Source: VXNF01 sp964291305 (GTDB lineage Bacteria; Actinomycetota; Acidimicrobiia; Acidimicrobiales; CATQHL01). From it: a stretch of DNA of 64,000 bases. Positions 7,729 through 16,280 of this stretch are shown piece by piece. A model generated the notes under the pieces. It had not been told where the DNA came from and made no database searches. It saw nothing but the letters and a program-made list of their open reading frames with translations. Every line of letters begins with the position of its first letter. The stretch's first letter is position 1. The stretch lies in assembly GCA_964291305.2 (NCBI GenBank), contig OZ219783.1, forward strand, positions 1-64,000, written 5' to 3'. Both the position numbers and the translations under genes were made by a program.

Positions 7729-8604
7729 TCAGACCAAGCGATCTACGGCCATGGCGCCAAACAGCAACACGACGTAGGTGATCGACCAATTGAACAAGTT
7801 CATTGCCACCTGTGGTGTCCCGCGACGCAGCAATCGGACTCCCAAGGCGACGAAAACAAGGCCAGTAGTCAGAGCGGTTGCCAGGTACACGGCGCCAAGT
7901 TCGGCCACAACTCCGAATACGATGCTCGTCGCCCAAAGAACCAGGGTGTAGGCAATGATGCGCCAGGCCACGGTCCTAATCGAGCGAACCGCAGGCAACA
8001 TCGGCACCCCGGCGGCGGCGTAGTCATCCCGATAGCGGACCGCCAGTGCCCAGAAGTGAGGCGGTGTCCAGTAGAAGATGACCGCGAAGAGCAAAAGCGG
8101 CGCCCAGTCCAGCCGGCCCGTGACAGCCGCCCAGCCCACTAGCACCGGTACCGCGCCAGCGGCGCCGCCGATCACAATGTTGCGCTCGGACCGCCGTTTC
8201 AACCACAAGCTGTAGACGAACACGTAGAACAGCGTTGCCCCCACTGCCAAGACGGCGCTTAGCAGGTTGACGATCAGCCAAAGCCCGACAAAGGCCGCGA
8301 CCTCCAAGAGCAGCGCGAAAATCAGAGCGTTCTGGGGGCTTACCTCGCCGGTGACCAGGGGACGGCCCTGGGTGCGTTCCATTATGCGGTCGATGTCTCG
8401 GTCTATGACCATATTCAAGGCGTTAGCGCCGGCGGCGGCCAAGGCACCTCCGGCAACGACCGTGGCCATGAGCCAAACTGGCGGCAGCCCCCGCTGCGCC
8501 ACGATCATGGTTGGAACCGTCGTGACAAGCAGCAACTCAATGATGCGCGGTTTGGTAAGCGCCACATAAGACGCGATCTTGGCCCGGGCTTTCGTCACAG
8601 GCAT
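7729..8604 (-). CDS. ctaB: Protohaem IX farnesyltransferase (haem O synthase)
   Basis: The enzyme transfers a farnesyl group to haem B to give haem O, the precursor of the haem A used by the aa3 oxidase. The polytopic UbiA-family protein shows the two Asp-rich motifs: NMVIDRDIDRIMERT with TQGRPLVTGE, and YRDDYAAAGVPMLP. I take the ATG at 8604 (MPVTKARAKIASYV), giving 291 residues, the family's usual size. The open frame reaches further upstream to 8748 but that part is poorly hydrophobic and overlaps the divergent ctaA. It lies 166 bp upstream of the oxidase operon on the same strand. I see no clear feature in that 166-bp gap. Confidence 0.95.
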   Translation of the reverse strand: MPVTKARAKIASYVALTKPRIIELLLVTTVPTMIVAQRGLPPVWLMATVVAGGALAAAGANALNMVIDRDIDRIMERTQGRPLVTGEVSPQNALIFALLLEVAAFVGLWLIVNLLSAVLAVGATLFYVFVYSLWLKRRSERNIVIGGAAGAVPVLVGWAAVTGRLDWAPLLLFAVIFYWTPPHFWALAVRYRDDYAAAGVPMLPAVRSIRTVAWRIIAYTLVLWATSIVFGVVAELGAVYLATALTTGLVFVALGVRLLRRGTPQVAMNLFNWSITYVVLLFGAMAVDRLV

Positions 8605-8713
8605 CGGCGCAAGCGTACGAGCGCTAGAGGAGCAATACTCAAGATCGGGGGTGTTAGGCCCCTCGAGGTATGGCGAGACTGGCTTATGAGGCCGGCTCGT
8701 AGGCTGAGCGCCG

Positions 8714-9673
8714 ATGGCGACCGGGCGGAAAGGGATCAGCGCAGCCACCTACCGGCGCATCACGCTATTTGCCCTCCTAGCGCTGATCTTCATCATCATT
8801 ACGGGTGGCGCGGTGCGCCTAACCGGCTCTGGCTTGGGCTGCTCCGACTGGCCCTCGTGTGAAGAGAACCAGTTTGTTCCCGACCTTGAGTACCACGCAT
8901 TGGTGGAGTTCGTAAACCGAGCGATTACCGGCCTCGTCTCGCTAGCGGTGGCTCTTGCAACCCTCGGCGCGCTATTTCGGCGGCCGCGACGGCGAGACCT
9001 GATCTTCCTGGCATTCGGTCTTGTGGCCGGCGTGGTAGGCCAAGTGATCCTAGGCGGCTTAGTGGTTTGGTATCACCTCTCGCCCTGGCTGGTCATCGGC
9101 CATTTCCTGCTGTCGATAGTGCTGGTGGCAAACGCTGTCTTACTGCACCACCGAGCCGGACAGCCCGATGATTTAACCGTCTCTAGCCAAAACTCGCAAG
9201 GCCCAGGGTCATCGTCGGATACGGCAAGCACCCTGGCGTTTCGCCTCACGAGAAATTTGACGCGCCTGCTAATGGTCACGACGATTTTGGCCATCGTGAG
9301 TGGGACGTTGCTGACCGGCGCAGGCCCGCACGGCGGCGACGCCGATGTAGAGCGTTTACAGTTTGACATCCCGAACTTGGCTCGCCTGCACGGGACTGCC
9401 ATGGCAGTGTGCGCTGGGCTGGCGGTGCTGATTTGGGCTGGAGCGGAGCGAGGTTCCCTGCGCCTCCGGCGCCAACACCGCCAGCGAGCACCTCACGCCA
9501 ACGGCGCGCGATTGGTGGTCGGGGTGATCGGCGTGCAGGCTGCAGTCGGATACCTCCAGTACTTCACCGGTGTACCTCCTCTGCTGGTAGGGATCCACAT
9601 CGCCGGAGCAGTCGCGCTTTGGACAGGCGTGCTACGCCTGCATCTGGCCGTGGGGGACGTTGGCGCCCGGTAG
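8714..9673 (+). CDS. ctaA: Haem A synthase (COX15/CtaA family)
   Basis: The enzyme oxidises the C8 methyl of haem O to a formyl group, giving haem A. The 319-residue protein has eight predicted helices in two four-helix halves. The first half begins GGAVRLTGSGLGCSDWPSC, with the extracytoplasmic Cys pair typical of the Bacillus-type enzyme. His ligands are visible in WYHLSPWLVIGHFLLS, RLHGTAMAV and GIHIAGAVALW. It is divergent from ctaB, with 109 bp between the chosen starts, so the two haem-maturation genes probably share a promoter region. Confidence 0.93.
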   Translation: MATGRKGISAATYRRITLFALLALIFIIITGGAVRLTGSGLGCSDWPSCEENQFVPDLEYHALVEFVNRAITGLVSLAVALATLGALFRRPRRRDLIFLAFGLVAGVVGQVILGGLVVWYHLSPWLVIGHFLLSIVLVANAVLLHHRAGQPDDLTVSSQNSQGPGSSSDTASTLAFRLTRNLTRLLMVTTILAIVSGTLLTGAGPHGGDADVERLQFDIPNLARLHGTAMAVCAGLAVLIWAGAERGSLRLRRQHRQRAPHANGARLVVGVIGVQAAVGYLQYFTGVPPLLVGIHIAGAVALWTGVLRLHLAVGDVGAR

Positions 9674-9685
9674 GCTGCGTCGGTT

Positions 9686-9758
9686 GCCCCCATCGTCCAG
9701 CGGCCTAGGACGCCGCCCTTTCAAGGCGGTAACACGGGTTCGAATCCCGTTGGGGGTG
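9686..9758 (+). tRNA. tRNA-Glu (anticodon TTC)
   Basis: A full cloverleaf can be drawn: acceptor GCCCCCA/TGGGGGT with a terminal G-T pair, anticodon stem CCGCC/GGCGG around loop CTTTCAA, and T-arm ACGGG-TTCGAAT-CCCGT. CCA is not encoded. It is the first of three clustered tRNAs. Confidence 0.97.
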
Positions 9759-9830
9759 CTCAATCCGGCCTACCCGAGGCAAGTTCTGGCGACGCTGGCC
9801 GCCAGGCGCGGGTAGGCTTAGAACTTTGCT

Positions 9831-9905
9831 GGTCCTGTGGTGCAGCTTGGAGTGCACGCCGCCCTGTCAAGGCGGAGGTCGCGGGTTCAAATCCCGTCAG
9901 GACCG
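9831..9905 (+). tRNA. tRNA-Asp (anticodon GTC)
   Basis: Acceptor GGTCCTG/CAGGACC, anticodon stem CCGCC/GGCGG around loop CTGTCAA, and T-loop TTCAAAT are all present. CCA is not encoded. It lies 72 bp after tRNA-Glu. Confidence 0.97.
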
Positions 9906-9909
9906 CCCC

Positions 9910-9982
9910 GGTCGGGTAGCTCAGTCGGCAGAGCGTCCGCCTGAAAAGCGGAAGGTCCCCGGATCGATGCCGGGCCCGACCA
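9910..9982 (+). tRNA. tRNA-Phe (anticodon GAA)
   Basis: Acceptor GGTCGGG/CCCGACC and anticodon stem TCCGC/GCGGA around loop CTGAAAA give anticodon GAA. The T-stem is CCCGG/CCGGG with loop ATCGATG, so position 54 is A instead of the usual T. It starts only 4 bp after tRNA-Asp, so the two are probably cut from one transcript. Confidence 0.95.
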
Positions 9983-10026
9983 CTTAGCGATCACTTAAGC
10001 AAACGATCACTATGGCATCGCCCGGG

Positions 10027-10605
10027 TCAGTCCTCGCTGGGTGAGTCGTAGCTGAAACCCAGATCTTCAGCCGTGAAGAGTGCCTGGAATCCCAGGCCTT
10101 CAGCCTCGGCCGCGGCCGCGCAGGTACCACCCCGGTCTACGAGCGCCAGAATCATCACCGGTTCAGCCCCTAGAGCACACACGACGCGCGCTGCCTCTAG
10201 TGGAGAACGCCCCCTCGTCACGGTGTCCTCCACTATGAGCACCCGGTCCCCGGCCTTTAGCGCACCCGCCAAACGACCCTCTACTCCGTGATCCTTAGCC
10301 TCCTTGCGAATGCTGAAGGAGCGCAGCGGTCGACCCCGCAAAGCAGCAATCGCGGCAACACCGAACGCAACCGGATCCGCCCCGGCAGCCAGGCCACCAA
10401 TAGCATCAATATCGGCCGGCATGACGGCCAGCACAGCTTCAGCAACCAGGCGGATTCCGTCTGGACGACAAGCCGTCTGCTTAGCGTCACAGAACCAATT
10501 GCTTCGTCGTCCCGACTTCAAGATAAAATCACCGGCGCGAATAGAGTGCTTCGCTAGGTGCTGTTTTAGTTGTTCCCGTGTAGGATGAGGCTGTGGCGGA
10601 TTCAC
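10027..10605 (-). CDS. pyrE: Orotate phosphoribosyltransferase
   Basis: The enzyme joins orotate and PRPP to make OMP in pyrimidine synthesis. The 192-residue length fits the family. The N-terminal FILKSGRRSNWFCDAK segment matches the OPRTase F.L.SG..S.....D pattern. The PRPP-binding motif is VLIVEDTVTRGRSPLEAA, and the flexible-loop region RKEAKDHGVEG is present. It stands alone, convergent with the tRNA cluster and divergent from the following conserved unknown. Confidence 0.93.
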   Translation of the reverse strand: MNPPQPHPTREQLKQHLAKHSIRAGDFILKSGRRSNWFCDAKQTACRPDGIRLVAEAVLAVMPADIDAIGGLAAGADPVAFGVAAIAALRGRPLRSFSIRKEAKDHGVEGRLAGALKAGDRVLIVEDTVTRGRSPLEAARVVCALGAEPVMILALVDRGGTCAAAAEAEGLGFQALFTAEDLGFSYDSPSED

Positions 10606-10756
10606 AAAATCAAGCTATCGAAATCAGGCTATCGAAGAAAGCAGATCAGGCTAATAGTTAAAGTGTTGCTTATTGGCTTGGAAAAGGCTAATTTAGTTAC
10701 CAGCCAGTTCATCAGAACAATACACATGGACATTTCCAATGAGAGGAGCAGTTGCT

Positions 10757-11176
10757 ATGGATGAGATCTTTGGGAGTAGTGGCCGAAAGACCCGAGAAGT
10801 CACCGCCGAACACAAAGCGGCGATGATTCAGGGGCGAACAGAGGCCCGTATTGTGCGCCAGTACCTTGAGGCGCTTCAAGGCCTACAGCCCTCGGGCAAA
10901 AGGCGCCGCTCTAAGGAGACCCTCGAGAAAAAGCTGGCAGCTGTAACCGAAGAGTTAGCCACAGCCAACGCAGTCGGCCGCCTGCATCTGATTCAGGAAC
11001 GGATTGACTTGCAGAAGGCTATCGATGCCGCCAGCCAGAGCGTTGACATTGAGGAGCTTGAGGCGGAGTTCATTACTGTCGCCGCTTCCTATAGCGAGCG
11101 CAAGGGTATCTCTCATCGAGCATGGCGCGAGGTGGGCGTAGCCCCCGGCGTTCTACGTCAGGCCGGCATAAGCTGA
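10757..11176 (+). CDS. Conserved actinobacterial protein of unknown function (helical, basic)
   Basis: The 139-residue protein has no membrane segment. A basic stretch (GKRRRSKETLEKK) is followed by two long amphipathic helices (about residues 50-105) that look like a short coiled coil. The C-terminus is YSERKGISHRAWREVGVAPGVLRQAGIS, which looks like a helix-turn-helix and resembles, from memory, a family seen across actinobacteria. I do not know its function; a nucleic-acid-binding role is only a guess. The start is the ATG at 10757, with AGGAG eight bases upstream; an in-frame GTG/ATG at 10739 lacks such a site. The 150 bp upstream are AT-rich compared with the rest of the window and probably hold its promoter. 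Confidence 0.65.
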   Translation: MDEIFGSSGRKTREVTAEHKAAMIQGRTEARIVRQYLEALQGLQPSGKRRRSKETLEKKLAAVTEELATANAVGRLHLIQERIDLQKAIDAASQSVDIEELEAEFITVAASYSERKGISHRAWREVGVAPGVLRQAGIS

Positions 11177-11205
11177 TTTCTGCCTAGCCGAGCTGGGCTT
11201 TGGAA

Positions 11206-12618
11206 TTAGATAATCGGTTCTGGAGTCACTGAAATAGCAGCCGGATAGCGACTCAAAAGTTCGGCTGCTCGGGCTGCGAACGCCTCGATCTGAGCCTCGG
11301 CCAGGCCGGCTTCGTTCGCCGTAGCCAATATCGCTTCGATTTCCGTCTTGCTGAGCGGGAACTTGTCATCATTTCCCAGTGCGGCCGCAAGGTCGTACGA
11401 CTGGCCAGTTCGTTGGGCTGCAGTAGCGGCTGCAGCGTGACCTTGGACCACAGCGTGCGCTTGCGAACGATCGGCCCCCGCCGCGACTGCAGCTACGAGC
11501 AGCGCTGCACTACCTAGCAGAACTGCACGGCGGCTCAACTCTTCGGTAGCTACCTCAGGGAACGATTCCAATTCTTGCATCACCGTGAGAAATGTCTCTA
11601 GCAAGCCGTCGATAGCAAAAAAAGCATCCGGCAAGACGACCCTGCGAACAATCGAGCAGCTCACATCCCCCTCGTTCCACTGCACGCCCGCTAGGTCAGC
11701 AGCCATGGTTACGTGACCACGAAGAATCGTGGCAATCCCAGAAATCCGCTCACAGGAACGCGCATTCGCCTTGTGCGGCATCGCAGAAGATCCCACTTGC
11801 TCGCCGCCGAAACCCTCTGAGATGAGTTCGTGGCCAGCCATGAGCCGAATCGTCGTTGCCAAGTTGGCCGGCCCGGTCGCAATCTGGAACAGACTAGAGA
11901 CGACTGCAAAATCCAAAGATCTCGGATACACCTGCCCTACCACCCCTAAGGTCCGGCTGAAGTCAAGCCGTTCGGCCAGCAGCGCCTCCAGCGCCTCCAC
12001 TTTCGAGGCGTCCCCGGCGAACAGTGCCAGGAGGTCGGCCTGAGTGCCGACGGCACCTTTCAGCCCGCGCAGCGGATACCCCTCCAGCAGTTCTTCAAGG
12101 TGTTGTATCGCCCCGAGCAGTTCCTCGCCCGTTGAAGCGAAACGGCGGCCCAGGGTCGTTACTTGTGCGGGAACGTTGTGGGTGCGGGCCACAATCTTGT
12201 CTGCGGCAAACTCGCTAGCCCGGCGCGCCACAGCCTGGACTGCTGCGACCGCCTTAGTCAGAACCAGGCTCAGGGCATCGCGGATCTGCGCCTGTTCAAC
12301 GTTCTCGGTGACGTCGCGGGAGGTAAAACCCCAGTGCAAATACTCACAACCCGCCAGCGCGCAGAACTCCTCCAAGCGAGCCATAACGTCGTGGCGCAGC
12401 CGGCGTTCCCGACGGGCGATGGAGTCCAAGTCGATGTCATCGATCACGGCTCGATATGCGGCTGGGGCGCTGGCGGGAACCTGAAGCCCCAACTGGATCT
12501 GCGCCTCCAGGACAGCCAGCCAGAACTCCCGTTCGCGCCGCACCTTCTCTCGCGGCGACCAAATGGCGCGCATCGCGGCACCGGCATAACGCTCGGCCAG
12601 CACGTTGGGGATGGTCAC
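11206..12618 (-). CDS. purB: Adenylosuccinate lyase
   Basis: The enzyme cleaves SAICAR to AICAR and adenylosuccinate to AMP in purine synthesis. The 470-residue protein carries the fumarase/aspartase superfamily signature GSSAMPHKANA (usual form GSS.MP.K.NP) and the substrate-binding region GCEYLHWGFTSRDVTEN, with the TSRDV and HNVPAQVTT motifs. The start is GTG, overlapping the purA stop as GTGA (12615-12618), so the two purine genes are coupled. Confidence 0.95.
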   Translation of the reverse strand: MTIPNVLAERYAGAAMRAIWSPREKVRREREFWLAVLEAQIQLGLQVPASAPAAYRAVIDDIDLDSIARRERRLRHDVMARLEEFCALAGCEYLHWGFTSRDVTENVEQAQIRDALSLVLTKAVAAVQAVARRASEFAADKIVARTHNVPAQVTTLGRRFASTGEELLGAIQHLEELLEGYPLRGLKGAVGTQADLLALFAGDASKVEALEALLAERLDFSRTLGVVGQVYPRSLDFAVVSSLFQIATGPANLATTIRLMAGHELISEGFGGEQVGSSAMPHKANARSCERISGIATILRGHVTMAADLAGVQWNEGDVSCSIVRRVVLPDAFFAIDGLLETFLTVMQELESFPEVATEELSRRAVLLGSAALLVAAVAAGADRSQAHAVVQGHAAAATAAQRTGQSYDLAAALGNDDKFPLSKTEIEAILATANEAGLAEAQIEAFAARAAELLSRYPAAISVTPEPII

Positions 12619-13901
12619 GATGACTGCTTTAGTCGCACCAGCTGACGGCGGCGCGGGCCGACACCGGCGAGCGTGACCGCCACGCCGGCACGCTCTTCGA
12701 TGAAGCGCAGGTAACTGGCGGCTTCATTGGGCAGATCCTCCGCCGCGGTGACCTCAGCCAGAGAACTGCACCATCCGGGGAACTCCTCCAGCACCGGAAA
12801 GGCTCGATGCACATCGGACTGGTGGTATGGCATGGTTTCGGTTCGCTGACCGTCGATCTCGTAGCCCACACAAACCTTCAAGACCTCCAGGGAATCAAGC
12901 ACGTCCAGCTTGGTGATAGCGATCTCCGAGAGCGAGTTCAGCCGGACCGCGTGTCGCAGCATCACCAGGTCCAGCCACCCCACACGCCGGCGACGACCGG
13001 TATTTGTGCCGAACTCGGCTCCATTGGTCACGAGCCTGTCGGCCACATGGCCGTGCACTTCAGCAGGGAAGGGACCCGACCCCACCCGAGTGGTGTACGC
13101 CTTGGTGATCCCGATGACCCGGTCGATGTGCCGTGGCCCCACGCCAGCACCCACGCAGGCACCCCCAGCTACAGGGTTCGAGGATGTCACGAAGGGATAA
13201 GTGCCGTGGTCGAGATCTAAGAAAGTTGCCTGAGCCCCTTCGAATAGCACTTCGCGACCCTCTTCTAGAGCTTCGTGTACCGTCGCCACGGCGTCGGTCA
13301 CGTATGGCTCCAACGCTGGGCGGACCTCTTGTAAATATTTCTGGGCTAGCACGTCGAGGTCATATCCCAAACGGTTGTATACCTTTGCCAACAGAGGGTT
13401 CTTCTCGCGCAAAGCCGCATCCAGCTTCGCCCGAAAGATGCTGTCATCAAAGAGATCCTGAATGCGCAAACCGATGCGCGTGGCCTTGTCGGCGTAGGCC
13501 GGCCCGATGCCCCGTTTGGTGGTACCCAGCTTGTTAGAGCCCAAGCGACGTTCGCTCAGCACATCCAGCTGCTGGTGATAAGGCAAAATTAGGTGAGCAT
13601 TGCCAGAAACCTGCAGACGGTGGGTGCTGATCCCGCGAGCTTCCAGCATGGCCAACTCATCCAGCAGCACGGACGGGTCTACCACAACGCCGTTGCCGAT
13701 GACCGGCGTGATGTGTTCGTACAACACCCCTGAGGGCACAAGTTGCAAGGCGAAGGACTCCTCGCCAACGACGATGGTGTGGCCGGCGTTGTGCCCCCCC
13801 TGGTAACGCACGACCATTTCCATCTCGGCCGCTAGCAGATCGGTGAGCTTGCCCTTGCCCTCGTCGCCCCACTGGGTCCCGACCACCACGGTTGCCCCCA
13901 C
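12615..13901 (-). CDS. purA: Adenylosuccinate synthetase
   Basis: The enzyme condenses IMP with aspartate using GTP, the first committed step to AMP. The 428-residue protein shows the N-terminal GTP-binding motif GTQWGDEGKGK, the IMP site GGHNAGHTI, the GIGPAYADKATR region, and the C-terminal guanine-recognition part with TKLDVLDSLEVLKVC. It is transcribed together with purB. The 36 bp between it and the upstream egtD hold no obvious terminator. Confidence 0.97.
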   Translation of the reverse strand: MGATVVVGTQWGDEGKGKLTDLLAAEMEMVVRYQGGHNAGHTIVVGEESFALQLVPSGVLYEHITPVIGNGVVVDPSVLLDELAMLEARGISTHRLQVSGNAHLILPYHQQLDVLSERRLGSNKLGTTKRGIGPAYADKATRIGLRIQDLFDDSIFRAKLDAALREKNPLLAKVYNRLGYDLDVLAQKYLQEVRPALEPYVTDAVATVHEALEEGREVLFEGAQATFLDLDHGTYPFVTSSNPVAGGACVGAGVGPRHIDRVIGITKAYTTRVGSGPFPAEVHGHVADRLVTNGAEFGTNTGRRRRVGWLDLVMLRHAVRLNSLSEIAITKLDVLDSLEVLKVCVGYEIDGQRTETMPYHQSDVHRAFPVLEEFPGWCSSLAEVTAAEDLPNEAASYLRFIEERAGVAVTLAGVGPRRRQLVRLKQSS

Positions 13902-13937
13902 AGCAGCCTCCCTCGCGCGCTAACGACCCGAGCCAGC

Positions 13938-14972
13938 TTACGGTCGCGTCCCGTTAGCGCGCTCGGCCAGCGTTAGCGAGAAGTCCCCGGCAGCATCTAG
14001 CCACTGTGCCTGAACCACGAAACCCGCGGCCACAAGTTCTTCAGCAATCTCATGGGGGTGGAACTTGGCAGAAACCTCGGTCCGCATGGCCTCGCCGTCA
14101 CCGAACGCGGCTCTAAGATCCAGCTGTCGCACGTTGACCACCTGCTCTTGTTCCGAGCGGAGCCACATCTCTACCCATTGCGTCTCATCGTCGTAGGTGA
14201 CCACGTGGGCGAACTTCTGCGGCTCGAAGTCAGCGCCGAGTCGCTGGTTGATTACGTGCAACAGGTTGCGGTTGAACGCCGCGGTGACGCCGGTGGCGTC
14301 GTCATAGGCCGCCAGCAAACGGCGGCGATCTTTCACCAGATCAGCGCCGAGCAGGAGCGACTCGCCGGCGGCGGACATGGCAGCGACGTCGGCGAGGAAC
14401 TTCCTGCGTTCTGGCCCGGTGAAGTTGCCGATCGTGCCTCCTAGTAGGGCCACGAGGCGGCGGCGGGCCGAGGGTAACGACTGCAGATCTTCAGCGAAAG
14501 TACCTACTACACCATGCACCGCCACACCGGAGTACGTCTTAGCGGCCGCGGTCGCAGTGGCCCGCAACGAGGCCTCGTTCACGTCGAAGGGGGCGAAACC
14601 ACAAAGGGTGCCCGCATTAGCCAAGGCGTCGAGCAACAGACGTGTCTTGTCGGAGAAACCCGAGCCCAACTCAACGAGCCACTCGGCTCCTGAAAGCCTC
14701 GCTATCTCCGGCGCAACTCGTTGCAAGATCTCGTGCTCGCGGCGAGTCGGGTAGTACTCGAACAGGCGGGTGATCTCGCCGAAGAGCCTGGAACCTTCGT
14801 CGTCGTAGAACCATCTCGGAGGAAGATCTTTGGGGACCGAACGCAGCCCGGCAGCCACGTCGGCGGCCAGGGCTCGATCCTGCGCCGCTTGATTAGTACA
14901 AACGCTGATTCGGTAACCCTCACTGTCTGGTCCGGTCAACACAAATGAAGTCGAGGGAGATTCTGGGGCCAT
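13938..14972 (-). CDS. egtD: L-histidine N-alpha-methyltransferase (ergothioneine biosynthesis)
   Basis: EgtD trimethylates histidine to hercynine with three SAM molecules. The 344-residue protein has the DUF2260 architecture: an N-terminal PPRWFYDDEGSRLFGEIT segment, the SAM-binding LVELGSGFSDKTRLLLDAL, and the LLGGTIGNF and LLGADLVKDRRRLLAAY blocks. It lies 15 bp downstream of egtB on the same strand, at the end of a run that begins with dnaK. No egtA, egtC or egtE is in the window. Confidence 0.93.
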   Translation of the reverse strand: MAPESPSTSFVLTGPDSEGYRISVCTNQAAQDRALAADVAAGLRSVPKDLPPRWFYDDEGSRLFGEITRLFEYYPTRREHEILQRVAPEIARLSGAEWLVELGSGFSDKTRLLLDALANAGTLCGFAPFDVNEASLRATATAAAKTYSGVAVHGVVGTFAEDLQSLPSARRRLVALLGGTIGNFTGPERRKFLADVAAMSAAGESLLLGADLVKDRRRLLAAYDDATGVTAAFNRNLLHVINQRLGADFEPQKFAHVVTYDDETQWVEMWLRSEQEQVVNVRQLDLRAAFGDGEAMRTEVSAKFHPHEIAEELVAAGFVVQAQWLDAAGDFSLTLAERANGTRP

Positions 14973-14987
14973 AGTCTTTTAGAAGTT

Positions 14988-16280
14988 TCAGTTACTGTCT
15001 CGCGCCAGACGTAGGCCCGAAAAATGCCAGCGGGTACCGGGGGCGAAGAAGTTGCGATAGCTAGCGCGGACGTGATCGGCGGGGGTGACACAACAACCAC
15101 CTCGTAGCACCATCTGGTTGATCATGAACTTACCGTTGTACTCACCAACCGCCCCAGCTGCGGGAGCGAAGCCAGGGTAAGGACTGTAAGCGCTGGCTGT
15201 CCACTCCCAGACATCGCCAAACATCTGCGTGAGGTCGTCGCCTTGTGCCGGGCGGGGGTGGAGAGCGTCTGAGGCCAGCAAGTTGGCAGTTGGCGACGGT
15301 GAGAGCACGCCTGCCCAGCCAGCAGCTGCCTCCCACTCCGCCTCGGTGGGCAGCCGGGCACCCGCCCAACGGGCGAAGGCGTCAGCCTCGTAGTACGAAA
15401 GGTGACAGACAGGTTCATCAGGACGGACCAAGCGCTGTCCGGACAGGGTGAACAACCGCCACGAATCGCAGCTAGCAGAATCGTCGTTTGCAGAATCGCC
15501 GTTAAGGCTCCAGTACTGTGGCGCTGCCCAGCCTGCGGATTGTGCGGTGGCCCAACCGTCGGAGAGCCAGAGCGTGGGCGTCCGATAGCCGCCGTCGGCC
15601 ATGAACTCCAGCCATTCGCCGCACGTGACCAGCCGGTTCGACAACTCGTATGGCCGGAGCAGGACTTCATGACGAGGGCTCTCATTGTCGAAGGCGAAGG
15701 ACTCATCGGCGTGCCCGACGGTGGAGCAACCCCCTTCAAACGCGCTCCAGCCGGAAGCGGGGACAGAGGGTGCCGTCTCGGCGACCGCCTCAGCGCGGTA
15801 GGCGGGCTGAGCGGGATTACAACTAAGCACATGCTTGATATCCATGAGCAGAAGTTCCTGATGCTGTTGCTCATGGTTTAGTCCCAAAATCGCCAAGTCT
15901 GAGATGGCCCGGGGCAACTCGTCGGCCAGCAGACGCTCCATCTCTTCGTCTACCCAACTGCGGTAGTCGGCCACCTCAGCGGTGGAGGGCCGCGAGATTA
16001 TCCCCCGATGAGGGCGAGGATGCCTGGGACCAGCCGACTCGTAGTAAGAGTTGAAGAGGTAATGGTAGAGAGGATTCAACTCTTGGTAGCCCGCTAGGTG
16101 GGGCTTCAGCAGAAACGTCTCGAAGAACCAAGTGGTGTGGGCGCGATGCCACTTAGTGGGGCTCACGTCGTCCATCGTCTGGATGCACTGATCCTCCGGT
16201 GATAGCGGTGCCGCTAAGGATTCGGTAAGTGCCCGCACTGCGCGGTAGCGCTCGGCGAGCGCTCCACTGGAAACCGTCAA
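14988..16280 (-). CDS. egtB: Hercynine oxygenase (sulfoxide synthase), ergothioneine biosynthesis
   Basis: EgtB is a non-haem iron enzyme that joins hercynine to a cysteine-containing thiol donor by oxidative C-S bond formation. The 430-residue protein has an N-terminal DinB-type domain. The iron ligands are visible in WHRAHTTWFFETFLL and in the HEQQHQE (H.x3.H.x.E) motif. A C-terminal formylglycine-generating-enzyme-like domain ends with WEWTASAYSPYPGF and VLRGGC. The start is TTG, overlapping the dnaJ stop as TTGA (16277-16280). Translation is therefore probably coupled to the chaperone genes. Confidence 0.92.
   Translation of the reverse strand: MTVSSGALAERYRAVRALTESLAAPLSPEDQCIQTMDDVSPTKWHRAHTTWFFETFLLKPHLAGYQELNPLYHYLFNSYYESAGPRHPRPHRGIISRPSTAEVADYRSWVDEEMERLLADELPRAISDLAILGLNHEQQHQELLLMDIKHVLSCNPAQPAYRAEAVAETAPSVPASGWSAFEGGCSTVGHADESFAFDNESPRHEVLLRPYELSNRLVTCGEWLEFMADGGYRTPTLWLSDGWATAQSAGWAAPQYWSLNGDSANDDSASCDSWRLFTLSGQRLVRPDEPVCHLSYYEADAFARWAGARLPTEAEWEAAAGWAGVLSPSPTANLLASDALHPRPAQGDDLTQMFGDVWEWTASAYSPYPGFAPAAGAVGEYNGKFMINQMVLRGGCCVTPADHVRASYRNFFAPGTRWHFSGLRLARDSN

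Noticed and set aside
7559..7936. Frame of 125 residues overlapping the ctaB 3' end
   Set aside because: It runs mostly inside ctaB in another frame, has no family features or ribosome site, and looks like a shadow.
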